From a bacterium (GTDB taxonomy: Bacteria; SM23-81; DAOVCL01), in contig JAOZPP010000051.1 of assembly GCA_029932675.1 (NCBI GenBank), forward strand, positions 1 through 22,527: a DNA stretch of 22,527 nt, read 5' to 3'. Shown here in pieces: positions 15,263-22,527 of this stretch. The notes beneath the pieces were generated by a model. The model saw nothing but the letters and a program-made list of their open reading frames with translations, did not search any database and was not told the DNA's origin. Numbering within the stretch: position 1 is the stretch's first letter; each line of letters begins with the position of its first letter. The position numbers were made by a program, and so were the translations under genes.

Positions 15263-18200
15263 ATGGAACTGGAGTCGAAAAGACCCACAGATTTTTCTGC
15301 CATAAGGATAGGCTTGGCTGCTCCGGAGACCATAAGGAGTTGGTCCTATGGGGAGGTGACTAGTCCGGAGACGATAAACTATCGTACCTTCAAGCCGGAG
15401 AGGGATGGGCTCTTCTGTGAACGGATCTTTGGGCCAGTAAAGGACTATGAATGCCATTGTGGGAAGTATAAAAGGGCCAGATATAAAGGGGTGGTCTGCG
15501 ACCGGTGTGGAGTGGAGGTTACCCTCTCTAAGGTGAGGAGGGAAAGGATGGGCCATATAGAACTGGCTGTGCCCGTCTCCCACATTTGGTACTTCAAATC
15601 TGTCCCCAGCTATATGGGTTATCTCTTGGATATGTCCATCAGGGAATTGGAGAGGGTTCTCTACTATGAATCCTATGTTGTTGTCGATCCAGGTGATAGT
15701 GGTTTGAGGCCGAAGGAACTTATCTCGGAGGTTGAATATAGCGAGTTGGTAGAAGGAGGGAAGGAATTTGTAGCCAAGATGGGGGGGGAAGGGGTAAGGG
15801 ACCTATTAAGCCGCATCGATATTGAGGAGTTATCCGCGGAGCTCCGGGCCAAGGTAAAGGTAGAAACCTCAGAGCAGCAGAAGAAGACCCTTCTGAAGAG
15901 GCTGAGGGTGGTGGAAGCCTTTAGGCAGTCGGACAATCGACCGGAGTGGATGATCCTTGAGGTCCTCCCCGTTATTCCACCTGACTTGAGACCCCTTGTC
16001 CCTTTAGAAGGGGGAAGGTTTGCTACCAGTGACCTAAATGATCTCTACCGGCGGGTGATTAACAGGAACAATAGATTGAAGAAACTGATAGAGATGAGAG
16101 CGCCTTCGGTGATCCTAAAGAACGAGAAGAGGATGTTGCAGGAGGCAGTAGATGCCCTCTTAGACAATGGCCGGAGGGCCTCCTCAGTGACGGGAAGGAC
16201 GAAGAGGCCCCTGCGCTCCCTGTCCGACCTTTTGAAGGGGAAAAGGGGAAGATTTAGACAGAACCTCTTGGGCAAAAGGGTTGACTACTCCGGGCGTTCG
16301 GTGATCGTAATTGGGCCTGAACTTCAGCTCCACCAGTGTGGATTGCCCAAACCTATGGCTCTGGAGCTCTTTAAACCATTCATAATTAGCAAACTGGAGG
16401 AGAAGGGGCTTGTGCAGACCATTAAGAGTGCCAAGAGGTTGGTGGAGAGAGAGCATCCTCAGGTCTGGGATATATTAGAGGAGATTATTGAGGACCATCC
16501 GGTATTACTCAACCGCGCTCCTACCCTCCACCGATTGGGCATTCAGGCCTTTCAACCAGTGTTGGTAGAGGGAAAGGCCATTAAAATCCACCCTCTAGTC
16601 TGTGCAGCGTTCAATGCCGACTTCGATGGGGATCAGATGGCTGTCCATGTGCCTTTAAGCTTTGAGGCCCAATTGGAGGCTGCTGTATTGATGAATTCGA
16701 TGAATAACATCCTTTCCCCTGCCCATGGTCGGCCCTTAGCTATTCCCAGCCAGGATATGATCTTGGGCATCTATTATCTGACCAAGGAAAACCCTGAAGA
16801 AAAGGCTGAAGTGGGGGTCTTTTCCAATCGAGATGAGGTTCTGGTAGCCCTTGATGAGGGCAAGGTGGGGCTACATACCAAGATCAAAGCGAGGATAGAT
16901 GGCCGGATCATAGAGACTACTCCGGGGAGGGTGATCTTTAACCAGATAGTGCCCCCTCAATTGGGATATATCAACGAATGTCTGAACAAGAAAAAGATGG
17001 AGGAAGTCGTCTATCGAGTCCACCGTCTATTGGGCAACAGGTTAACCGCGGACTTCTTGGATAAATTGAAACAGTTAGGTTTTGAATATGCCACCCGCAG
17101 CGGCCTCACAGTGGGCATAGACGATTTTGTCATTCCCCGTCAGAAGGAGGAGTTGGTAAACCGAGCCTTCCAAGAGGTGGAGCTTATCCAGCAGCAATAT
17201 GAAAAAGGGATTATCACTGATGGTGAGAGGTATAATAAGGTGATCGATACTTGGACTCGTACTACCAACGAGGTAGCTGAGGTGATGATGGAGGAGATGG
17301 AGAATGACCAAGCCGGATTTAATCCTATCTTTATGATGGCTGACTCGGGGGCGCGGGGAAGTCAGGATCAGATTAGGCAACTCTCTGGGATGAGGGGTCT
17401 CATGACCAAACCCCAGAGGAAGATCACTGGTGGAGTGGGGGAGATAATTGAGTCCCCGATAACCTCAAACTTCAAGGAGGGGCTCTCCGTTTTAGAGTTT
17501 TTCGTCTCCACCCATGGGGCAAGAAAAGGATTGGCTGATACTGCCTTGAAGACTGCAGATGCCGGCTATCTGACCAGGAGGCTGGTTGATGTCGCCCAAG
17601 ATGTAATCATCACTGAGGAGGACTGCGGTACCATTTTGGGATTGGAGATCTCTGCCCTTAAGGAGGCGGAGGAGGTGATTGAATCCCTAGGGGACAGGAT
17701 ATTGGGAAGGGTAGCTTTAGAAGATGTTTATAGTCCCCTGACCGGCGAACTTCTGGTGAGGGCGGGAGAGGAGATAGACGAGGATAAGGCGGCGACGATA
17801 GAGGAGAATGGTATAGAATCAGTGATGATCAGATCTGTCTTGACCTGTGAAGCCCGCAAGGGAGTATGTGCGAAGTGTTATGGTCGCAACCTAGCCACTG
17901 GAAGGATGGCCGAGTTAGGGGAGGCAGTGGGGGTGATGGCTGCCCAGAGCATTGGGGAGCCTGGGACCCAGCTTACCTTAAGGACGTTCCATATTGGTGG
18001 TACGGCGGGAAGGATTGCTGCCCAGTCCAAGATAACAGCCAAATTGGATGCCGAGATTAAGTTCAAAAACCTCAGCTTCGTGGAGAAAGAGGAAGGGCTT
18101 GTTGTCCTCAATCGTCAAGGTGAAATTCACCTTCTTGATGAGAAGGGTAGGGAAAGGGGTAGATATACTGTCCCCTATGGAGCATACTTGAAGGTGAAAG

Positions 18201-19312
18201 ATAGGGAGAAGGTGAAGAAAGGCGATTCCCTCTTCGAATGGGATCCCTACTCCAACTCCATTCTTACCGAAAGGGAGGGAAAGGTTTCCTTTACAGACCT
18301 GGTACGCGATGTTACAGTTAAAGAGGAACTTGATGAGACAACCGGCCTGCGGCAGAAGGTAGTTGTGGAGGATCGAGAGAAGGTTCTGCATCCCTATATT
18401 AACATCTTGGATGGAAGAGGGAAGAAGTTGGTTAGCTATTCCATCCCGACTGGTGCCCACCTGATGGTCAACGACGGGGATATGGTCCACGCCGGTGATC
18501 CGTTGGTAAAGATCCCTAAGGAGATCAGCAAGACAAGGGACATAACTGGGGGCCTTCCGCGGGTCGCTGAGCTCTTTGAGGCGCGGAGGCCAAAGGATCC
18601 GGCTGTGGTCAGCGAGATCGATGGCGTAGTGAGGTTTGGCAAGTTAATCAGGGGAGCCAGGCAAGTGGTGGTAGAGGGTGAGAACGAGGAGGTAAAGGAG
18701 TATCTGATCCCCCAGGGCAAACATTTTCGGGTGCATGATGGTGACCGGGTTAAGGCTGGTGAGAAGCTCTGCGAAGGGCCCATTGACCCGCGGGATATCC
18801 TGAGGATAAAGGGATCTAAGGCAGTGCAGGAATATTTGGTGAACGAAGTCCAGGAGGTCTATCGGCTCCAAGGGGTAAGGATAAATGACAAGCATGTAGA
18901 GGTGATCGTTAGGCAGATGCTTAGGAAGGTGAAGGTGGTAGATCCAGGGGATACTCAGTTCTTAGAGGGGGAGCAAGTAGACAAGTTTAGGTTTCAGGAG
19001 GAGAACCTCAAGGTAATGAGGGCTGGAGGGGAGCCGGCAACTTTTCAACCATTGCTCTTAGGGATAACAAAGGCTGCCTTGAGCACAGATAGCTTTGTCT
19101 CCGCTGCTTCCTTTCAGGAGACGACTAGGGTTCTCTCCCAAGCAGCGATTATGGGGAGGAGGGATGAACTCTTAGGCCTAAAAGAGAATGTCATTATGGG
19201 CCACCTCATTCCTGCGGGGACAGGACTGGATAGATATAAGAGGCTTCAGGTTAGTTCTCCAAAGGAGGAGGAAGAGGAGAAGGAAGAGTTGGAGGTGGTA
19301 AAAAAAGAGTAA
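15263..19312 (+). CDS. rpoC: DNA-directed RNA polymerase subunit beta'
   Basis: This 1349-residue beta' subunit has zinc-binding cysteines C64, C66, C79 and C82 in the N-terminal clamp, and the active-site NADFDGDQ motif at 451-458 with the three Mg-binding aspartates. The bridge-helix/trigger-loop region follows ([19 protein letters not shown]). A second zinc site is formed by C788, C862, C869 and C872. The jaw and C-terminal region end in an acidic Glu/Lys tail (last about 20 residues). It lacks large lineage insertions and is a little shorter than the E. coli protein. The start is ATG one base after rpoB, with GGAGG at 15246-15250, and is translationally coupled. Confidence 0.98.
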   Translation: MELESKRPTDFSAIRIGLAAPETIRSWSYGEVTSPETINYRTFKPERDGLFCERIFGPVKDYECHCGKYKRARYKGVVCDRCGVEVTLSKVRRERMGHIELAVPVSHIWYFKSVPSYMGYLLDMSIRELERVLYYESYVVVDPGDSGLRPKELISEVEYSELVEGGKEFVAKMGGEGVRDLLSRIDIEELSAELRAKVKVETSEQQKKTLLKRLRVVEAFRQSDNRPEWMILEVLPVIPPDLRPLVPLEGGRFATSDLNDLYRRVINRNNRLKKLIEMRAPSVILKNEKRMLQEAVDALLDNGRRASSVTGRTKRPLRSLSDLLKGKRGRFRQNLLGKRVDYSGRSVIVIGPELQLHQCGLPKPMALELFKPFIISKLEEKGLVQTIKSAKRLVEREHPQVWDILEEIIEDHPVLLNRAPTLHRLGIQAFQPVLVEGKAIKIHPLVCAAFNADFDGDQMAVHVPLSFEAQLEAAVLMNSMNNILSPAHGRPLAIPSQDMILGIYYLTKENPEEKAEVGVFSNRDEVLVALDEGKVGLHTKIKARIDGRIIETTPGRVIFNQIVPPQLGYINECLNKKKMEEVVYRVHRLLGNRLTADFLDKLKQLGFEYATRSGLTVGIDDFVIPRQKEELVNRAFQEVELIQQQYEKGIITDGERYNKVIDTWTRTTNEVAEVMMEEMENDQAGFNPIFMMADSGARGSQDQIRQLSGMRGLMTKPQRKITGGVGEIIESPITSNFKEGLSVLEFFVSTHGARKGLADTALKTADAGYLTRRLVDVAQDVIITEEDCGTILGLEISALKEAEEVIESLGDRILGRVALEDVYSPLTGELLVRAGEEIDEDKAATIEENGIESVMIRSVLTCEARKGVCAKCYGRNLATGRMAELGEAVGVMAAQSIGEPGTQLTLRTFHIGGTAGRIAAQSKITAKLDAEIKFKNLSFVEKEEGLVVLNRQGEIHLLDEKGRERGRYTVPYGAYLKVKDREKVKKGDSLFEWDPYSNSILTEREGKVSFTDLVRDVTVKEELDETTGLRQKVVVEDREKVLHPYINILDGRGKKLVSYSIPTGAHLMVNDGDMVHAGDPLVKIPKEISKTRDITGGLPRVAELFEARRPKDPAVVSEIDGVVRFGKLIRGARQVVVEGENEEVKEYLIPQGKHFRVHDGDRVKAGEKLCEGPIDPRDILRIKGSKAVQEYLVNEVQEVYRLQGVRINDKHVEVIVRQMLRKVKVVDPGDTQFLEGEQVDKFRFQEENLKVMRAGGEPATFQPLLLGITKAALSTDSFVSAASFQETTRVLSQAAIMGRRDELLGLKENVIMGHLIPAGTGLDRYKRLQVSSPKEEEEEKEELEVVKKE

Positions 19313-19390
19313 CCTTCTGATTTAACTTCGCCTTATCCTTAGGGGGAAGACTCTTTCTCCAATTGAGGGCAAAAATTGCCAGAAAAAAAC

Positions 19391-19418
19391 TTGACTCTAA
19401 AGGATTTTTTTCTATATT
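19391..19418 (+). promoter_or_regulatory. Putative sigma-70-like promoter for rpsL-rpsG-fusA-tuf
   Basis: TTGACT (19391-19396) and TATATT (19413-19418) are separated by 16 bases in the 184-base AT-rich gap between rpoC and rpsL. This is the only stretch of this gap with a well-spaced consensus-like pair, and it would give a leader of about 70 bases before rpsL. A short GGCAA/TTGCC hairpin lies just upstream (19368-19380) but is too weak to call as a terminator. The match is by eye only. Confidence 0.5.
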
Positions 19419-19496
19419 TTAGACTTTTGTATTCCCTTAGTGAAATTTAAAATGGTTTGACAGAGTAGGGGCTTATAAAAAGGTGTAGGGGGAATA

Positions 19497-19868
19497 GTGC
19501 CCACTATCAATCAGATTATTAGGAAGGGAAGAAAGAGGAGTAAATCAAAAGGGGTTATGCCGGGACTTAAGGGTTCCCCGCAGCGGAGGGGAGTCTGCAC
19601 CCGGGTTTACACTTCAACCCCGAAGAAGCCGAACTCTGCTTTGAGGAAGGTAGCTAGGGTGAGGCTAACCTCGGGGGTAGAAGTGACCGCCTATATACCG
19701 GGTGAAGGTCATAATCTCCAGGAACATTCCATCGTTCTGGTTAGGGGGGGTAGGGTTAAGGATTTGCCTGGAATCAGATATCATATCATCAGAGGTACTC
19801 TTGATGCCAGTGGGGTAGAGGACAGGAAACAGGGAAGGTCCAAGTATGGTACAAAGAAAGGAAAATAG
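19497..19868 (+). CDS. rpsL: 30S ribosomal protein S12
   Basis: This 123-residue S12 starts at GTG 19497 with TAGGGGGA just upstream. It shows the [20 protein letters not shown] loop, then [10 protein letters not shown] and [11 protein letters not shown]12 lies at the decoding centre and controls accuracy. Lysines at the streptomycin-relevant sites (in TPKKPNS and RVKDLPG) are wild-type, so no streptomycin resistance is predicted. It begins the str operon and is separated from rpsG by 6 bases. Confidence 0.97.
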   Translation: MPTINQIIRKGRKRSKSKGVMPGLKGSPQRRGVCTRVYTSTPKKPNSALRKVARVRLTSGVEVTAYIPGEGHNLQEHSIVLVRGGRVKDLPGIRYHIIRGTLDASGVEDRKQGRSKYGTKKGK

Positions 19869-19874
19869 AGAGGT

Positions 19875-20345
19875 ATGCCGAGAAGGAAAAAGGTAACCAA
19901 GAGGGAGGTTCTGCCTGACCTTAAATATAACAGCCCTCTGGTAAATAAGTTTATAAATTGCCTAATGAAAGATGGGAAGAGAGGGTTAGCGGAAAAGATA
20001 TTTTATCGAGCATTGGAATTAGCCCAGGAGAAGGGGGGGGAGAAGGGTTTGGATATCTTTAATAAGGCCGTGAACAATGTCAAACCAGTTTTAGAGGTTA
20101 AGTCCAGAAGGGTTGGTGGGGCCACTTACCAAGTTCCGGTCGAGGTAAGGTCCGATCGAAGGACCGCATTGGCCATCAGGTGGTTGAAGACCTACGCCAA
20201 GGAGCGTCCAGGGAAGAGTATGGCCGAGAAATTGGCTGCTGAACTGGTAGCTGCTGCGCGGGGTGAGGGGGGGGCAATAAAGAAGAAAGAGGTTACTCAC
20301 AAGATGGCCGAGGCTAACCGGGCCTTTGCCCATTACAGGTGGTGA
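19875..20345 (+). CDS. rpsG: 30S ribosomal protein S7
   Basis: This 156-residue S7 begins [20 protein letters not shown] and has [20 protein letters not shown] and ending NRAFAHYRW, all typical. S7 nucleates assembly of the 30S head and contacts E-site tRNA. GAGAGGT immediately upstream serves as ribosome binding site. The length is usual, and it is followed by a 34-base gap and fusA. Confidence 0.97.
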   Translation: MPRRKKVTKREVLPDLKYNSPLVNKFINCLMKDGKRGLAEKIFYRALELAQEKGGEKGLDIFNKAVNNVKPVLEVKSRRVGGATYQVPVEVRSDRRTALAIRWLKTYAKERPGKSMAEKLAAELVAAARGEGGAIKKKEVTHKMAEANRAFAHYRW

Positions 20346-20379
20346 GGGATGGGGAGCAGTTTGATCTTTGGAGTAATTT

Positions 20380-22467
20380 ATGGCGCAGAAATTTTCCTTA
20401 GGAAAGATGCGCAATATCGGATTGATTGCGCATATAGATGCAGGGAAGACTACCACTACCGAGAGGATACTCTACTATACGGGCAAGGTCCACAGGATGG
20501 GGGAGGTAGATGATGGTGCGGCAACTATGGATTGGATGGAACAGGAGAAACAGAGGGGGATCACCATTACCTCTGCGGCCACCACCTGTTTCTGGAGGGG
20601 GCACCGGATAAATATCATTGACACGCCTGGGCATGTAGACTTTACGGTTGAAGTAGAGCGCTCTTTGAGAATTTTAGATGGGGCAGTGATCATCTTTTGT
20701 GGGGTGGCTGGGGTAGAGCCTCAATCGGAGACTGTTTGGAGGCAGGCGGATAAGTATAAGGTTCCTCGGATTGTATTTGTGAACAAATTGGACAGGGTTG
20801 GATCGGACCTTTGGAATGCAGTAGAGATGATCAGGGAGAGGCTTGAGGCCAATGCGGTTCCCATTCAGATTCCTATTGGGCAGGGGGATTCCTTTCGCGG
20901 GATTGTAGATTTGGTGACAATGACTGCACGTTTCTATCATCAAGAGAACTTGGGAGCCACCTATGATGATCTTCCCATTCCCGCAGAGCTGAACCAGGAG
21001 GCGGCAAGAGCGCGTGAGGTTTTGTTGGAGGCAGTCTCTGAATATGACGACAACCTTTTGGAGAAATATTTAGAGGGGAGCCCAATCAGACCTGAGGAGA
21101 TCATCCCTCCTCTCAGAAAAGCGACCTTATTAGGAAAGATTATCCCCGTCCTCTGTGGGGCTGCCTTCCGGAATCAGGGAGTGCAGAGGCTTTTAGATGC
21201 CATAGTCGACTACCTTCCCTCCCCAATCGATATGCGACCTGTAGTGGGGACAAACCCTCATACTGGGAGGGAGGAAATGAGGAAGGCCTCCCCTGATGAG
21301 CCATTTGCAGCTTTGGTTTTTAAGATAATGGCCGGTACTCATACCGGAAAATTGGCCTTTGTTCGGGTGTATTCAGGAAGGTTAAGGGTTGGCTCAGCAG
21401 TTCTCAATGCCTCCACCGGTCGACGGGAAAGGGTGGGGAGGATCCTCCTCATGCATGCTAACCGGAGCCAGGATCGCCAGGAGGTTGTGGCGGGGGAGAT
21501 CGCTGCCTTTGTGGGCCTGAAGGGAGTGACTACCGGAGATACCCTCTCCGATCCCCAGCGGCCCATTCTCTTGGAGAAGATGGAGTTTCCTAAACCGGTT
21601 ATCTCTGTAGCCATTGAGCCTAAGACGAAGGCTGATCGGGATCAACTCGATCTTGCCCTCCGCAGGCTGAGTGAGGAAGATCCAAGTTTTACGGTTAAAG
21701 TGGATAGGGAGACAGGTCAGACGATTATCTCAGGAATGGGTGAGCTACATTTGGAGGTGATCACTGAGCGGATGCTCAAGGAGTTCAAGGTGCGCGCCAG
21801 GGTGGGGAGCCCCCAGGTTGCCTATAGGGAAACCATTACCAAGGTTGGTCAGGGTGAGGGAAAATTCATCAGGCAAACGGGGGGGAGAGGTCAATATGGT
21901 CATGTCCTCGTTAGACTTTACCCCCTTGGGCGGGGAGAGGGGTTCTCCTTTCAGGTTTCCCTTCAAGGGGTCTTTATCCCCAAGGAGTATATAAAAGCCA
22001 CTGAGGAAGGGATGAGGGAGGCGTTGAGTAATGGGGTTTTGGCCGGCTATCCGGTGGAGGATGTAGGAGTGGAGCTAATTGGGGGATCTTATCACGATGT
22101 GGACTCCTCAGAGGTTGCTTTTAGAATAGCTGCCTCTATGGCCTTTAGACAGGCAGCCTTAGAGGCTTCCCCTGTACTCTTGGAGCCCATCTTCTCTCTG
22201 GAGGTGGTCGTGCCAGAGAGCTATTTAGGGGATGTAATTGGAAACTTAAACTCCAGGAGGGGGAAGATAGAGGGGATAACAACCAGCGGGGATGAGCGGA
22301 TCATAGAGGCCAGGGTTCCGCTTGCAGAAATGTTTGGTTATGCCACAGATTTGAGGTCCCTTACTCAAGGAAGGGCCCTCTATACGATGCATTTTTCCCA
22401 TTATGATGAGGTCCCTAAACCTATAGCTGAAGAGATTATCTCCCGGCTGCGGGGAAGAAGAGTTTGA
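20380..22467 (+). CDS. fusA: Elongation factor G
   Basis: This 695-residue translocation GTPase has P-loop AHIDAGKT (17-24), switch 2 DTPGHVDF (81-88) and guanine-specificity NKLD (135-138; many EF-Gs have NKMD). Domain II starts near [20 protein letters not shown], domain III near [14 protein letters not shown], and domain IV contains GGRGQYGHV. Domain V ends [23 protein letters not shown] moves tRNA and mRNA through the ribosome. Length and its place between rpsG and tuf identify the canonical EF-G rather than a mitochondrial-type or spd paralogue. The ribosome binding site is weak (GGAG at 20371-20374). Confidence 0.97.
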   Translation: MAQKFSLGKMRNIGLIAHIDAGKTTTTERILYYTGKVHRMGEVDDGAATMDWMEQEKQRGITITSAATTCFWRGHRINIIDTPGHVDFTVEVERSLRILDGAVIIFCGVAGVEPQSETVWRQADKYKVPRIVFVNKLDRVGSDLWNAVEMIRERLEANAVPIQIPIGQGDSFRGIVDLVTMTARFYHQENLGATYDDLPIPAELNQEAARAREVLLEAVSEYDDNLLEKYLEGSPIRPEEIIPPLRKATLLGKIIPVLCGAAFRNQGVQRLLDAIVDYLPSPIDMRPVVGTNPHTGREEMRKASPDEPFAALVFKIMAGTHTGKLAFVRVYSGRLRVGSAVLNASTGRRERVGRILLMHANRSQDRQEVVAGEIAAFVGLKGVTTGDTLSDPQRPILLEKMEFPKPVISVAIEPKTKADRDQLDLALRRLSEEDPSFTVKVDRETGQTIISGMGELHLEVITERMLKEFKVRARVGSPQVAYRETITKVGQGEGKFIRQTGGRGQYGHVLVRLYPLGRGEGFSFQVSLQGVFIPKEYIKATEEGMREALSNGVLAGYPVEDVGVELIGGSYHDVDSSEVAFRIAASMAFRQAALEASPVLLEPIFSLEVVVPESYLGDVIGNLNSRRGKIEGITTSGDERIIEARVPLAEMFGYATDLRSLTQGRALYTMHFSHYDEVPKPIAEEIISRLRGRRV

Positions 22468-22484
22468 AAGGAGGAGAATAGGAT

Positions 22485-22527
22485 ATGGCGAAGAAGAGGT
22501 TTGAGCGGAGGAAGCCGCATATAAACA
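22485..22527 (+). CDS. tuf: Elongation factor Tu, N-terminal start (partial, 3' end outside window)
   Basis: ATG at 22485 follows AAGGAGGAG (22468-22476) and encodes MAKKRFERRKPHIN before the window ends. This matches the EF-Tu N-terminus (MAKEKFER-K-PH-N), and its place after fusA is that of tufA in the str operon. With the tuf 3' end at 1-74, the genome has at least two tuf genes about 22 kb apart in the same orientation. Confidence 0.93.
   Translation, partial: MAKKRFERRKPHIN

Noticed and set aside
19457-19479. TTGACA with TATAAA as a second promoter before rpsL
   Set aside because: The spacing is only 11 bases, too short for a sigma-70-type promoter; the pair at 19391/19413 is better.
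19617-19640. Possible streptomycin-resistance change in S12
   Set aside because: The TPKKPNS and RVKDLPG lysines are the sensitive, wild-type residues.
1-22527. CRISPR arrays, transposase genes, phage genes
   Set aside because: No regularly spaced short repeats and no transposase, integrase or phage structural motif were seen on either strand.

Overview
The window is a bacterial core translation/transcription locus with a large accessory insertion near its left end. The conserved backbone reads, all on the + strand: 3' end of tuf (EF-Tu), [accessory module], rpmG, tRNA-Trp(CCA), secE, nusG, rplK, rplA, rplJ, rplL, rpoB, rpoC, rpsL, rpsG, fusA and the first codons of a second tuf. This is the classic order of the tufB-secE-rif-str region. 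The two tuf ends were read directly: the frame ending at 72-74 gives the EF-Tu C-terminus, and 22485 onward gives the EF-Tu N-terminus.

Between tuf and rpmG, where many genomes have little or nothing, sits about 8.3 kb of secreted-protein genes. Three are related beta-propeller proteins with signal peptides (415-1710, 1730-2971, 5029-6441). Two are large exported proteins (3007-4896, 6450-8342), each with a LytM/M23 peptidase-like domain and a FlgD-like C-terminal domain of the type IX secretion/sorting kind. The module looks like a tandem duplication. The two M23 genes end in a near-identical tract of about 475 bp. After the first copy, that tract runs into a 12-codon remnant of the start of rpmG, so the duplication carried the rpmG start with it. 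The first M23 copy has Asp in place of a predicted zinc-ligand His, and the two copies carry different N-terminal domains (P-domain-like versus MAM/jelly-roll-like).

The type IX-style sorting domain suggests a member of the FCB group or one of the FCB-related candidate phyla (for example the WOR-3, TA06 or KSB1 type). This is inference. Frequent AGG/AGA arginine codons, purine-rich sense strands, GTG/TTG starts and G-run Shine-Dalgarno sequences are visible; they would fit a thermophile or a deep-branching lineage but do not prove it. The module looks more AT-rich by eye than the ribosomal and RNA polymerase genes, as expected of accessory DNA.

From 8378 to the end the genes are tightly packed and often overlap by 1 to 14 bases (secE/nusG, rplK/rplA, rplA/rplJ, rplJ/rplL), indicating coupled translation. 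A plausible sigma-70-like promoter lies in the 184-base gap between rpoC and rpsL and may start the str operon. The 340-base gap after tuf holds several inverted repeats, including a perfect 14-base terminal pair, that no coding feature explains.
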